A stretch of 64,000 nt of DNA from Albidovulum sediminis (GTDB taxonomy: Bacteria; Pseudomonadota; Alphaproteobacteria; Rhodobacterales; Rhodobacteraceae). Within the stretch, counting starts at the first letter, position 1. Each line of letters starts with the position of its first letter. The notes under the pieces are model-generated. The model did not search any database, was not told the DNA's origin, and was given only the letters and a program-made list of their open reading frames with translations. The position numbers and the translations under genes were made by a program. Below, piece after piece: positions 26,662 to 35,058 of this stretch. The stretch is taken from positions 1,290,245 to 1,354,244 of the forward strand of contig NZ_JAOCQF010000001.1 in the NCBI RefSeq assembly GCF_025380365.1, given 5' to 3'.

Positions 26662-27459
26662 ATGGATATTCTCGACAGGATCAGGGCCTACAAGCTTGAG
26701 GAGATCGCGGCGGCGAAGGCGGCGCGGCCCTTGAGCGGGGTGGAGGCAGCGGCGCGCGCGGCAGGGCCGGTGCGCGGGTTTCATGGCGCGCTCACGCGGG
26801 CGTGCGGGGCGGGATACGGGCTGATCGCCGAGATCAAGAAGGCCTCGCCCTCCAAGGGGTTGATCCGGGCCGACTTCAATCCGCCGGCGCTGGCGCGGGC
26901 CTATGCTGCGGGGGGCGCGACCTGTCTTTCGGTGCTGACCGATGCGCCCTCGTTCCAGGGCGCGCCGGAGTTCCTGACCGCGGCGCGCGCGGCCTGCGAC
27001 CTGCCCGTGCTGCGCAAGGATTTCCTTTACGACCCCTATCAGGTGGCCGAGGCGCGCGCCTGGGGGGCGGACTGCATCCTCATCATCATGGCCTCGGTGT
27101 CCGACATGCTTGCGGCCGAACTGGAGGATGCGGCGCGCCAATGGGGCATGGACGCGCTGATCGAGGTGCATGACGAGGCGGAAATGGAGCGGGCGCTCAG
27201 GCTGTCCTCGCCGATGATCGGGGTCAACAACCGCAACCTCAAGACCTTCGAGGTCTCGCTCGACACCACGCGGCGGCTGGCGCCGATGCTGCCCGCGGGG
27301 CGGATGCTGGTGTGCGAGAGCGGGCTTTTCACGCCTGCCGACCTGGCCGCGATGGCGGCGGTCGGCGCGCGCGCCTTCCTGATCGGGGAAAGCCTGATGC
27401 GGCAGGCCGATGTCGCGGCGGCGACGCGCGCGATCCTCGCCGATCCGGTGAGGGCGTGA
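26662..27459 (+). CDS. trpC: Indole-3-glycerol phosphate synthase
   Basis: The 265-residue TIM-barrel enzyme closes the indole ring from Cd[21 protein letters not shown] carries the catalytic Lys and Ser, [20 protein letters not shown] the second catalytic Lys, and [23 protein letters not shown] and FLIGESLMR the phosphate-binding strands. It is a stand-alone TrpC without fused TrpF. AAGGAAGGGG precedes the ATG. moaC starts two bases after its stop codon. Confidence 0.97.
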   Translation: MDILDRIRAYKLEEIAAAKAARPLSGVEAAARAAGPVRGFHGALTRACGAGYGLIAEIKKASPSKGLIRADFNPPALARAYAAGGATCLSVLTDAPSFQGAPEFLTAARAACDLPVLRKDFLYDPYQVAEARAWGADCILIIMASVSDMLAAELEDAARQWGMDALIEVHDEAEMERALRLSSPMIGVNNRNLKTFEVSLDTTRRLAPMLPAGRMLVCESGLFTPADLAAMAAVGARAFLIGESLMRQADVAAATRAILADPVRA

Positions 27460-27460
27460 C

Positions 27461-27937
27461 ATGGCGCTGACCCATTTCGACGGCGAGGGCAGCGCCCACA
27501 TGGTCGATGTCTCGGACAAGGCGGTGACGGACCGCGTCGCGGTCGCGGAGGCGCGGGTCGAGATGCGGGCGGAGACGCTGGCGCTGGTGACCTCGGGCAC
27601 CGCGAAGAAGGGCGACGTCCTGGGCGTGGCGCGGCTTGCCGGGATCATGGCGGCGAAGCGGACCGCGGACCTGATCCCGCTTTGCCACCCGCTGCCGATC
27701 ACGAAGGTCGCGGTGGACCTCGTGCCGGATGCGGACCTGCCGGGCGTGCGGATCACGGCGACGGTGCGGACCACGGGGCAGACCGGGGTCGAGATGGAGG
27801 CGCTGACGGCGGCCTCGGTCGCGGCGCTGACGGTCTACGACATGCTGAAGGCGGCGGAGAAGTCCATGCGCATCGAGGGGGTGCGGGTCGTCCTCAAGGA
27901 CGGGGGCAAGTCCGGCCGCTACGAGGCCGGCGCATGA
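27461..27937 (+). CDS. moaC: Cyclic pyranopterin monophosphate synthase
   Basis: The 158-residue protein catalyses the second half of the first step of molybdenum-cofactor synthesis, giving cPMP. It has [39 protein letters not shown] with the active-site His, [20 protein letters not shown] and [15 protein letters not shown], with the final Lys-Gly-Gly-Lys-Ser-Gly tail. It lies between trpC and moeA with no gap, so molybdopterin and tryptophan genes appear to share a transcript. Confidence 0.97.
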   Translation: MALTHFDGEGSAHMVDVSDKAVTDRVAVAEARVEMRAETLALVTSGTAKKGDVLGVARLAGIMAAKRTADLIPLCHPLPITKVAVDLVPDADLPGVRITATVRTTGQTGVEMEALTAASVAALTVYDMLKAAEKSMRIEGVRVVLKDGGKSGRYEAGA

Positions 27938-29118
27938 TCCCGGTCGCGGAGGCGTTGGCGCGGGTGCTGGCGCTGGTGGCGCCGGTCGGCGTGGAACGCG
28001 TGCCCCTGCGCGCGGCCCGGGGGCGCGTTCTGGCCGAACCGGTGGCGGCGCGGCTGACGCAGCCGCCCTTCGCCGCCTCGGCGATGGACGGATACGCGAT
28101 CCGCGAGGCGGACCATGAGACCGGCCGGGTTCTGGCGGTGATCGGCGAGGCCGCCGCGGGCCGCGGCTTTGCGGGCAGCATCGGCACGGGAGAGGCCGTG
28201 CGCATCTTTACCGGCGCGCCGGTTCCGCCGGGGGGCGAACGCGTCGTGCTGCAGGAGGATGTGGAGCGCGCGGGCGATCGCATCACGCTTGGCCCCCGGC
28301 TTGAGGAGGGGCGCAACATCCGGGCGGCTGGCCAGGATTTCGCCGTGGGTGACGTGGTGACGGCGCCGCGCCGGATCGGGCCGCGCGACATCGCGCTGAT
28401 GGCGGCGATGAACCTGCCCGAACTGGACGTGCGGCGGCGCCCGGTGGTCGCGTTCCTGTCGACGGGCGACGAACTGGTGATGCCAGGCGAGACACCGGGG
28501 CCGGACCAGATCGTCGCCTCGAACGGGCTGGCACTGGCCGCCATGGCCGAAGCCGAGGGGGCAGAGGCCCGCGTCCTGCCAATCGCGCGCGACAGCGAGG
28601 CCTCGCTCCGGTTCTGCCTGTCGCTGGCCGACGACGCGGACCTGATCGTGACCATCGGTGGCGCCTCGGTCGGCGATCACGACCTTGTCGGGCGGGTGCT
28701 GGTCGACATGGGCATGGCGCAGGCGTTCTGGAAGATCGCGATGCGGCCGGGCAAGCCGCTGATGGCCGGGCGACTGGCCGGGCAGGCGGTTCTAGGACTG
28801 CCTGGAAACCCCGTTTCCTCAATCGTTTGCGCCCAATTGTTCATGTTACCCATGATCCGCGCGATGCTGGGCCTGCCCGATCCCGGCCCGTCGCCGCGGC
28901 GCGCGGTCCTGGCCGAGGCCGTGGCGGCGAACGGGCCGCGCACCCATTATATGCGCGCCTGCCTGCAACCTGGCGAGGGGATGCCCGCGATCCGGCCGAT
29001 GGCACGGCAGGACAGCGCGCTCTTGTCCATCCTTGCGGAGGCCGACGCGCTGCTGATCCGGCCGTCGGGCGACGGGCCGCGCGCGGCGGGCGAGGTGGTC
29101 GAGTATCTGCCGTTCTGA
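27934..29118 (+). CDS. moeA: Molybdopterin molybdenumtransferase
   Basis: The 394-residue enzyme inserts molybdate into adenylylated molybdopterin. Conserved features are [38 protein letters not shown], the MoaB/MogA-like core with [13 protein letters not shown] and [13 protein letters not shown], and [20 protein letters not shown] followed by [11 protein letters not shown]-terminal beta-barrel domain IV is present. The ATG overlaps the moaC stop by four bases. The SOS-controlled lexA gene follows after about 90 bp with its own promoter. Confidence 0.96.
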   Translation: MIPVAEALARVLALVAPVGVERVPLRAARGRVLAEPVAARLTQPPFAASAMDGYAIREADHETGRVLAVIGEAAAGRGFAGSIGTGEAVRIFTGAPVPPGGERVVLQEDVERAGDRITLGPRLEEGRNIRAAGQDFAVGDVVTAPRRIGPRDIALMAAMNLPELDVRRRPVVAFLSTGDELVMPGETPGPDQIVASNGLALAAMAEAEGAEARVLPIARDSEASLRFCLSLADDADLIVTIGGASVGDHDLVGRVLVDMGMAQAFWKIAMRPGKPLMAGRLAGQAVLGLPGNPVSSIVCAQLFMLPMIRAMLGLPDPGPSPRRAVLAEAVAANGPRTHYMRACLQPGEGMPAIRPMARQDSALLSILAEADALLIRPSGDGPRAAGEVVEYLPF

Positions 29119-29140
29119 GGCGAACCGCGCGGCGGCAGCG

Positions 29141-29179
29141 TTGACACAAACCGGGAACGCGCGTAGAACATTTGCGAAC
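29141..29179 (+). promoter_or_regulatory. lexA promoter with LexA (SOS) box
   Basis: TTGACA at 29141-29146 and TAGAAC at 29164-29169 form a -35/-10 pair with a 17-bp spacer. A direct repeat GAAC-N7-GAAC occupies 29155-29169, overlapping the -10, which is the alphaproteobacterial LexA operator type (GTTC-N7-GTTC on the other strand). A third GAAC at 29176-29179 follows with a 6-bp gap. This layout predicts autorepression of lexA. Confidence 0.85.
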
Positions 29180-29211
29180 ATCTCGTTCCGGCGGAAAGGA
29201 CGACGGCCGCA

Positions 29212-29898
29212 ATGCTGACACGCAAGCAACTGGAACTGCTCGACTTCATCCAGAAACGCATGGCGCGCGACGGCGTGCCCCCGTCTTTCGACGAGATGAA
29301 GGACGCGCTCGACCTGCGGTCGAAGTCCGGCATCCACCGCCTGATCACGGCGCTGGAGGAGCGCGGCTTCATCCGGCGCCTCGCCCATCGCGCCCGCGCG
29401 ATCGAGGTCGTGAAACTGCCCGAGGCGATGGAGAGGCCGGGGTTCCGGCCGCAGGTGATCGCGGGCGACCGCCCTGCCGCGCCCCGGGGCGCCCTGCCCG
29501 TCGAGTCGGTCCACGCGATGGAGCTGCCGGTGATGGGCCGCATCGCCGCAGGCGTGCCGATCGAGGCGATTTCTGAAGTCTCGCACCACGTCGCGGTGCC
29601 AGGGTCGATGCTGTCGGGCCGCGGCGCGCATTACGCGCTGGAGGTCAAGGGCGATTCGATGATCGAGGCCGGGATCAACGACGGCGACATCGTGGTGATC
29701 CGCGAACAGTCCACGGCCGAGAACGGCGACATCGTGGTGGCGCTGGTCGAAGGGCTTGAGGCCACGCTGAAGCGGTTTCGCCGCCAGGGCGGCATGATCC
29801 GGCTGGAGGCCGCGAACCCCGCCTATGAGACGCGCATCCTGCCCGAGGCAATGGTGCGCGTCCAGGGGCGGCTGGTGGGCCTGATCCGCAGCTACTGA
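29212..29898 (+). CDS. lexA: LexA repressor (SOS regulator, autoprotease)
   Basis: The 228-residue protein has a winged-helix DNA-binding domain ([20 protein letters not shown] ... [20 protein letters not shown]). A linker and a C-terminal serine-protease domain follow. The cleavage bond Ala-Gly is in [12 protein letters not shown], the catalytic Ser is in [20 protein letters not shown], and the catalytic Lys is in [20 protein letters not shown]. On DNA damage, RecA-stimulated self-cleavage relieves repression. An operator overlaps its own promoter. It is convergent to comEC with only four bases between stop codons. Confidence 0.97.
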   Translation: MLTRKQLELLDFIQKRMARDGVPPSFDEMKDALDLRSKSGIHRLITALEERGFIRRLAHRARAIEVVKLPEAMERPGFRPQVIAGDRPAAPRGALPVESVHAMELPVMGRIAAGVPIEAISEVSHHVAVPGSMLSGRGAHYALEVKGDSMIEAGINDGDIVVIREQSTAENGDIVVALVEGLEATLKRFRRQGGMIRLEAANPAYETRILPEAMVRVQGRLVGLIRSY

Positions 29899-29902
29899 GG
29901 CC

Positions 29903-31984
29903 CTAGTTGCCCAGCCGGCGCGCCCGTGTGCCGCGGTCGTTCCAGAGCCGCCGCCCGGCGAGGTCGCGCGCCGAGACGACGGTGACAATTCCCTGCCCGC
30001 TGTCCTGCACCGCGACCGCGCCGCTTTGGTCGAGGAACTGGGCGTCGAAAAGCCGGCAGGCGGGGCTGCCGCCCTGCCAGTAGCCGTCGAGGACGACGAT
30101 CGCGCCGGGGGTGCAGACCGCCTCGGCCCGCCGCGCCGAGGTCTTGCCGGTCAGGTGCCAGAGCGCGACCGGGCCAAGGTCGGCGCGAACCTGTCCGCGC
30201 GTGCCGGTGAAGGCGCCGCGGGCGAAGGCGGTTTCCTGATCGACAAGGTCGCCGTCATCCTCAAGCCAGCTTGCGGCGACGAATCCCGCCCCCTTCGCCT
30301 TGGAAAGCGCGCGCCCCTCGGGCGTCCGGAGGCCGACCAGCGCCCCCTCGCCCGCGATCAGGAGGAGCGGGCGTTCCGCAAGGTTCCAGCCTGCCAGGCT
30401 TGCAGCAACGGCCGCAGCGCCGCAGACCCGCAGCCACGGTGGCCGGGTGAGAACGAAGGTGAGCGCGCCGAGGCTCATCACCGGCAGGACCCAGGCCACG
30501 GGGGTGACCACCGGGATCACCGCCCCGTCGAGCCCCGAGACGAAGGCGGCGACCAGAAGGATCGCCCGGCAGCCCTGTTCCATCACCCAGAGGGCGGGCG
30601 CGGCAAGCCCGAAGGGCGCCAGCAGGGCCGCGACGACGCCCGCGGGCATTACCGCCATCCCCATCAGCGGCACGGCGGCGAGGTTGGCCACGAAACCGTA
30701 TTCCGCGATCCGGTTGAAATGCACCGCCGCGATCGGCAGCGTCGCGGTTCCGGCGGCAAGCGAGGAAAGGCAGAGCGCCGCGACGGGCCGCAGCAGTGCG
30801 GGCAGGCGGGCGGAGACCCGCGCCCAGTGCTGGAAGGCCGCGATCAGGGCCACCGTCGCGCCGAAGGACATCTGGAAGCCGGGCTCCACCAGGCTTTCGG
30901 GTTCGAGGAGCAGCACGATCAGCGCGGCGATCGCGACCGAGCGCAGAGAGATCGCGCGCCGGTCGAGGAGGACCGCGACCAGCATCACCGCGGCCATCAC
31001 ATAGGCGCGGCGGGTGGCGACATTGGGACCTGCAAGGAAAAGATAGAAGGTCGCGGCGAAGAGGGCCAAGACGGCGGCGATCTTCTTCGTGTTCAGCCGC
31101 AGCGCGAGCGGCGGCACGAGGGCCAGGCCATAGCGGCAGAAGGCGAATACGAAGCCGCTGAGCAACCCCATGTGCAGCCCCGAGATCGAGATCAGGTGCG
31201 ACAGGTTGGAGTTGCGCAGCGCGTCGTTTGTCGCGCGCGTGACGCCCGAGCGGTCGCCGGTCATCAGCGCCGCGGCGAAGGCGCCCGCCTGCCCCTCCAT
31301 CCCCGCCTGCATCGCCCGCGACAGCCACATCCGCACCCGGAACGCCCAGAGCCCTGGGCCGCCGTCCGAAGGGGCCGTGACCGTGACCGGGTCGCGGGTG
31401 TAGCCCACCGCCCCCAGACGCTCGAACCAGGCGATGCGCTGGAAGTCGAAACCGCCGGGTTCGACCGGGCCGTCGGGCGGCGAGAGATGCGCGATCAGGC
31501 GCACCCGCTGGCCGGGCTCGGGCACGAAGGCGTCTTCGCCGTGGAGCGCGACGCGCACCTTCGCGGGCGTGCGCGACGGGGCGACGATGTCGAGGGAAAC
31601 CTGGTCCAGCGTCAGCCGCGGCTGGTCCGAGAACGACCGGTCGATGCCGACGATCCGCCCCACGACCGGGCCGTAGTAGCGATCAGCCAGGACCGGGCCG
31701 GCGACAAGGTCCGCCCGCGCCCCGGCGATGAGGAAACCGGCCAGCGCGAGCGCGGCGCCGACCGCCGGCAGGTGCCACCGCTCCCCCCCGAAAAGCCGCA
31801 GGAGGAGTGCGAGGAGAAACCCCGCGCCGGCCAGCGCATAGGCGCCCTGCCCCGGCTCCTCGCGCGCCAGGAAATAGGCGCCGATGCCGAAGGACAGCAT
31901 GACCGGCGCCCAGGGCAGGACGGCACCGCGCGCCGCGGAAAGCGCGTCCAGGAGTGTCGCGAGAGGCCGTGCGAGCGCCACCAT
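29903..31984 (-). CDS. ComEC/Rec2 family DNA-uptake channel protein
   Basis: The 693-residue polytopic protein has an N-terminal membrane pair, an OB-like DUF4131 region (VVGRIVGIDRSFSDQPRLTL ... VRVALHGEDAFVPEPGQRVR), and a Competence domain with about ten helices. The domain includes FAAALMTGDRSGVTRATNDA, LRNSNLSHLISISGLHMGLL and ATRRAYVMAAVMLVAVLLDR. The C-terminal ~170 residues lack the HxHxDH motif of the metallo-beta-lactamase domain present in longer ComEC proteins. The protein moves single-stranded DNA across the inner membrane in transformation. Other competence genes are not seen in this window. Confidence 0.9.
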   Translation of the reverse strand: MVALARPLATLLDALSAARGAVLPWAPVMLSFGIGAYFLAREEPGQGAYALAGAGFLLALLLRLFGGERWHLPAVGAALALAGFLIAGARADLVAGPVLADRYYGPVVGRIVGIDRSFSDQPRLTLDQVSLDIVAPSRTPAKVRVALHGEDAFVPEPGQRVRLIAHLSPPDGPVEPGGFDFQRIAWFERLGAVGYTRDPVTVTAPSDGGPGLWAFRVRMWLSRAMQAGMEGQAGAFAAALMTGDRSGVTRATNDALRNSNLSHLISISGLHMGLLSGFVFAFCRYGLALVPPLALRLNTKKIAAVLALFAATFYLFLAGPNVATRRAYVMAAVMLVAVLLDRRAISLRSVAIAALIVLLLEPESLVEPGFQMSFGATVALIAAFQHWARVSARLPALLRPVAALCLSSLAAGTATLPIAAVHFNRIAEYGFVANLAAVPLMGMAVMPAGVVAALLAPFGLAAPALWVMEQGCRAILLVAAFVSGLDGAVIPVVTPVAWVLPVMSLGALTFVLTRPPWLRVCGAAAVAASLAGWNLAERPLLLIAGEGALVGLRTPEGRALSKAKGAGFVAASWLEDDGDLVDQETAFARGAFTGTRGQVRADLGPVALWHLTGKTSARRAEAVCTPGAIVVLDGYWQGGSPACRLFDAQFLDQSGAVAVQDSGQGIVTVVSARDLAGRRLWNDRGTRARRLGN

Positions 31985-32079
31985 GCACCCCCCATTGCTC
32001 CCTTGTGTCCCCGCCGGGCATTGCCTAATGAACGCTGGTCACCCTGAATGCACATGGTTTCCGAAAGGTTAACGCGCCC

Positions 32080-33489
32080 ATGACCCAGCCCGACGCGCAG
32101 ATCGTGACCCGGTTCGCCCCCTCGCCCACGGGCTATCTGCACATCGGCGGCGCGCGCACCGCGCTGTTCAACTGGCTGTTCGCGCGCGGGCGCGGCGGGC
32201 GCTTCCTGCTCCGGATCGAGGATACCGACCGCGAACGCTCCACCCCCGAGGCGACCGAGGCGATCCTGCGCGGGCTGACCTGGCTTGGCCTCGACTGGGA
32301 CGGCGAGGTGGTCAGCCAGTTCGACCGCCGCGACCGCCACGCCGAGGTCGCGCGAGAGATGCTGGCGCGCGGGCACGCCTACAAGTGCTTTGCCACGCAG
32401 GAGGAGATCGAGGCGTTCCGCGAAGCCGCGCGGGCCGAGGGACGCTCGACCCTGTTCCAGAGCCCCTGGCGCGACGCCGACCCCGCGACCCACCCCGACG
32501 GCCCCCATGTGATCCGCCTGAAGGCCCCGCGCGAGGGCGCGACCGTGGTCGAGGATGCGGTGCAGGGCACCGTCACCTTCCGCAACGACCAGCTCGACGA
32601 CATGGTTTGTTTACGCTCGGATGGTACGCCGACCTACATGCTCGCCGTGGTGGTCGACGACCACGACATGGGCGTCACGCATGTGATCCGGGGGGACGAC
32701 CACCTGAACAACGCCGCACGCCAGACGCAGGTCTATCACGCCATGGGCTGGACCGTGCCGGTCTGGGCGCATATCCCGCTGATCCACGGGCCGGACGGCA
32801 AGAAGCTGTCCAAACGGCACGGCGCCGTCGGGCTGGAGGAATACCAGGCGATGGGCTACCCCGCCGCCGGCATGCGCAACTACCTGGCGCGGCTGGGCTG
32901 GGCGCATGGCGACGCGGAGTTCTTCACCGACGCCGAGGCGAAGGCCTGGTTCGACCTTGAGGGAATCGGCCGGGCGCCCGCGCGGCTCGACTTCAAGAAG
33001 CTGGAAAACCTCTGCGGTCAGCACATCGCGGCGACGCCGGACGCGCAGCTTTTGCCTGAAATTGAGGCATTTCTGGTCGCCGCAGGCAAGCCGCCGCTTT
33101 CGCAGGCGCAGAAAGACGGGCTATCACGCGCACTTTACTGCCTGAGAGAGCGGTCGAAGACCTTCCCGGAACTGGTTGAAAAGGCGCATTTTGTCCTGTC
33201 TTCCCGGCCGCTTGACCTGGACGAGAGGGCGCAGGCGGCGCTGGATACGGTATCCCGTGGTATACTGCACGAATTGACGCCGCACCTGCAAAATGCTAGC
33301 TGGACGAGAGAGGAACTGGAGGCCGTGGTCGCCGCCGCCGCGGGTGCGCACGGGCTGGGTCTGGGCAAGATCGCAGCCCCCTTGCGCGCCGCGCTGGCCG
33401 GGCGCACGGTCACGCCCAGCGTCTTCGACATGATGCTCGTCATCGGACGGGACGAGACGATCGCCCGCCTGACAGACGCCGCCGGCTGA
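32080..33489 (+). CDS. gltX: Glutamyl-tRNA synthetase
   Basis: The 469-residue class I synthetase has the HIGH-type motif in [20 protein letters not shown] and KMSKS as KLSKRHG. The insertion reading [20 protein letters not shown] is also present. The anticodon-binding alpha-helical domain ends with [20 protein letters not shown]. It may charge tRNA-Glu only or also tRNA-Gln, which cannot be judged here. Two stretches, about 32600-32630 and 33050-33300, use codons rare elsewhere in the window (TTA, ATA, AGA, CTA), so the gene appears mosaic in base composition. It is divergent from comEC across 95 bp. Confidence 0.96.
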   Translation: MTQPDAQIVTRFAPSPTGYLHIGGARTALFNWLFARGRGGRFLLRIEDTDRERSTPEATEAILRGLTWLGLDWDGEVVSQFDRRDRHAEVAREMLARGHAYKCFATQEEIEAFREAARAEGRSTLFQSPWRDADPATHPDGPHVIRLKAPREGATVVEDAVQGTVTFRNDQLDDMVCLRSDGTPTYMLAVVVDDHDMGVTHVIRGDDHLNNAARQTQVYHAMGWTVPVWAHIPLIHGPDGKKLSKRHGAVGLEEYQAMGYPAAGMRNYLARLGWAHGDAEFFTDAEAKAWFDLEGIGRAPARLDFKKLENLCGQHIAATPDAQLLPEIEAFLVAAGKPPLSQAQKDGLSRALYCLRERSKTFPELVEKAHFVLSSRPLDLDERAQAALDTVSRGILHELTPHLQNASWTREELEAVVAAAAGAHGLGLGKIAAPLRAALAGRTVTPSVFDMMLVIGRDETIARLTDAAG

Positions 33490-33573
33490 GATCCCGCGCG
33501 GATCCGGCAACGGGGTTCAGGTTCGCAGGGCCCGGCGCCTTGCGGACAAGCCGAATAGAGGAGAGGGACGGAC

Positions 33574-34869
33574 ATGGCCGAGACGAAGAAGACCGCAACG
33601 CTCAGCATCGACGGCAAGAGCTTCGACCTGCCGGTGATGACGCCCACCGCCGGCCCCGACGTGATCGACATCCGAAAGCTTTACGGCCAGGCGAACGTCT
33701 TCACCTACGACCCCGGCTTCACCTCGACCGCGGCCTGCGACAGCTCGATCACCTATATCGACGGCGATGTCGGCGAGCTTCTCTATCGCGGCTACCCGAT
33801 CGAGCAGCTGGCAGAGAAGTCGCACCATCTGGAAGTCTGCTACCTGCTTCTTTACGGCGAACTGCCGAATGCCGCGCAGATGAAGGACTTCGAGGGCCGC
33901 GTGACGCGGCACACGATGCTGCACGAGCAGATCCAGTATTTCTTCCGCGGCTTCCGTCGCGACGCCCATCCGATGGCGACCATGGTCGGCGTGGTCGGCG
34001 CGCTGTCGTCGTTCTACCACGACAGCCTCGACATCAACGACCCCTGGCAGCGCGAGGTGGCCGCGATCCGCATGATCGCCAAGCTGCCGACCATTGCCGC
34101 CTGGGCCTACAAGTACTCGATCGGGCAGCCGTTCGTGTATCCGAAGAACGCGCTCTCCTACGCCGGCAACTTCCTGCACATGTGCTTTGCCGTCCCGTGC
34201 GAGGACTATGTGGTGCAGCCCGCGCTGGAACGCGCGATGGACCGCATCATGATGCTGCACGCGGACCATGAGCAGAACGCCTCCACCTCGACCGTGCGGC
34301 TGGCGGGCTCCTCGGGCGCGAACCCCTTCGCCTGCATCGCCGCGGGCATCGCCTGCCTTTGGGGCCCCGCGCACGGCGGCGCCAACCAGGCCTGCCTCGA
34401 GATGCTGAAGGAAATCGGCTCGGTCGACCGCATCCCCGAATACATCGCCAAGGCGAAGGACAAGACCTCCGGCTTCCGCCTGATGGGCTTCGGGCACCGG
34501 GTCTACAAGAACTTCGACCCGCGCGCGAAGGTGATGAAGGAATCGGCCGACGAGGTGCTGGACCTTCTCGGCGTCCACGACAACCCGCTTCTGCAGGTCG
34601 CCAAGGAGCTGGAGCGCATCGCGCTCGAGGATGACTATTTCGTCCAGAAGAAGCTCTATCCGAACGTCGACTTCTATTCGGGCATCATCCTCGAGGCGAT
34701 GGGCTTCCCCACCTCGATGTTCACGCCGATCTTCGCGCTGAGCCGCACTGTCGGCTGGATTTCGCAGTGGAAGGAAATGATCGGCGACCCGCAGCAGAAG
34801 ATCGGCCGCCCGCGCCAGCTTTACGTCGGCCCCACCCGGCGCGACTACACCGACGTGCGCCACCGCTGA
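33574..34869 (+). CDS. gltA: Citrate synthase (type II)
   Basis: The 431-residue enzyme condenses acetyl-CoA and oxaloacetate. [20 protein letters not shown] is the small N-terminal domain, and [55 protein letters not shown] and [14 protein letters not shown] carry the active-site His and Asp residues. It is the Gram-negative, NADH-sensitive length class. GAGGAGAGGG precedes the ATG. A strong Rho-independent terminator lies 35 bases after the stop. Confidence 0.98.
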   Translation: MAETKKTATLSIDGKSFDLPVMTPTAGPDVIDIRKLYGQANVFTYDPGFTSTAACDSSITYIDGDVGELLYRGYPIEQLAEKSHHLEVCYLLLYGELPNAAQMKDFEGRVTRHTMLHEQIQYFFRGFRRDAHPMATMVGVVGALSSFYHDSLDINDPWQREVAAIRMIAKLPTIAAWAYKYSIGQPFVYPKNALSYAGNFLHMCFAVPCEDYVVQPALERAMDRIMMLHADHEQNASTSTVRLAGSSGANPFACIAAGIACLWGPAHGGANQACLEMLKEIGSVDRIPEYIAKAKDKTSGFRLMGFGHRVYKNFDPRAKVMKESADEVLDLLGVHDNPLLQVAKELERIALEDDYFVQKKLYPNVDFYSGIILEAMGFPTSMFTPIFALSRTVGWISQWKEMIGDPQQKIGRPRQLYVGPTRRDYTDVRHR

Positions 34870-34903
34870 GGCGGCGCCGGACCGGACCGCAGCCCAAAGC
34901 GAC

Positions 34904-34933
34904 AAGGCCGCCCCGAGGGCGGCCTTTTTCTTT
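34904..34933 (+). terminator. Rho-independent terminator of gltA
   Basis: GGCCGCCC (34906-34913) and GGGCGGCC (34917-34924) form an 8-bp stem with loop CGA. It is extended by AA/TT and followed by TTTTTCTTT. It cleanly ends the gltA transcript before the convergent EF-G-like gene. Confidence 0.92.
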
Positions 34934-35052
34934 CAAGCCGTTTCGTCCAGGTCGATGTCGTAAAGGATCGGCCGCGCGCGCGGACCGGCAGCGGCAGCGA
35001 CAACGGCGGCGCAGCTCGTGACCGCGAAACCGCACCGGGGCCTCCGCCCCAT
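34933..35052 (-). CDS. Possible 39-residue small ORF coupled to the EF-G-like gene
   Basis: An ATG six bases after the stop codon of the EF-G-like gene, preceded by AAGG, opens a frame of 39 codons. The product begins MGRRPRCGFAVTSCAAVVAA and ends GPRARPILYDIDLDETA. It has a basic N-terminus, an Ala/Val-rich hydrophobic middle and an acidic tail. Its 3' end runs into the gltA terminator read in reverse. I do not recognise it; a random frame in GC-rich DNA is the main alternative. Confidence 0.25.
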   Translation of the reverse strand: MGRRPRCGFAVTSCAAVVAAAAGPRARPILYDIDLDETA

Positions 35053-35058
35053 CTGGCC

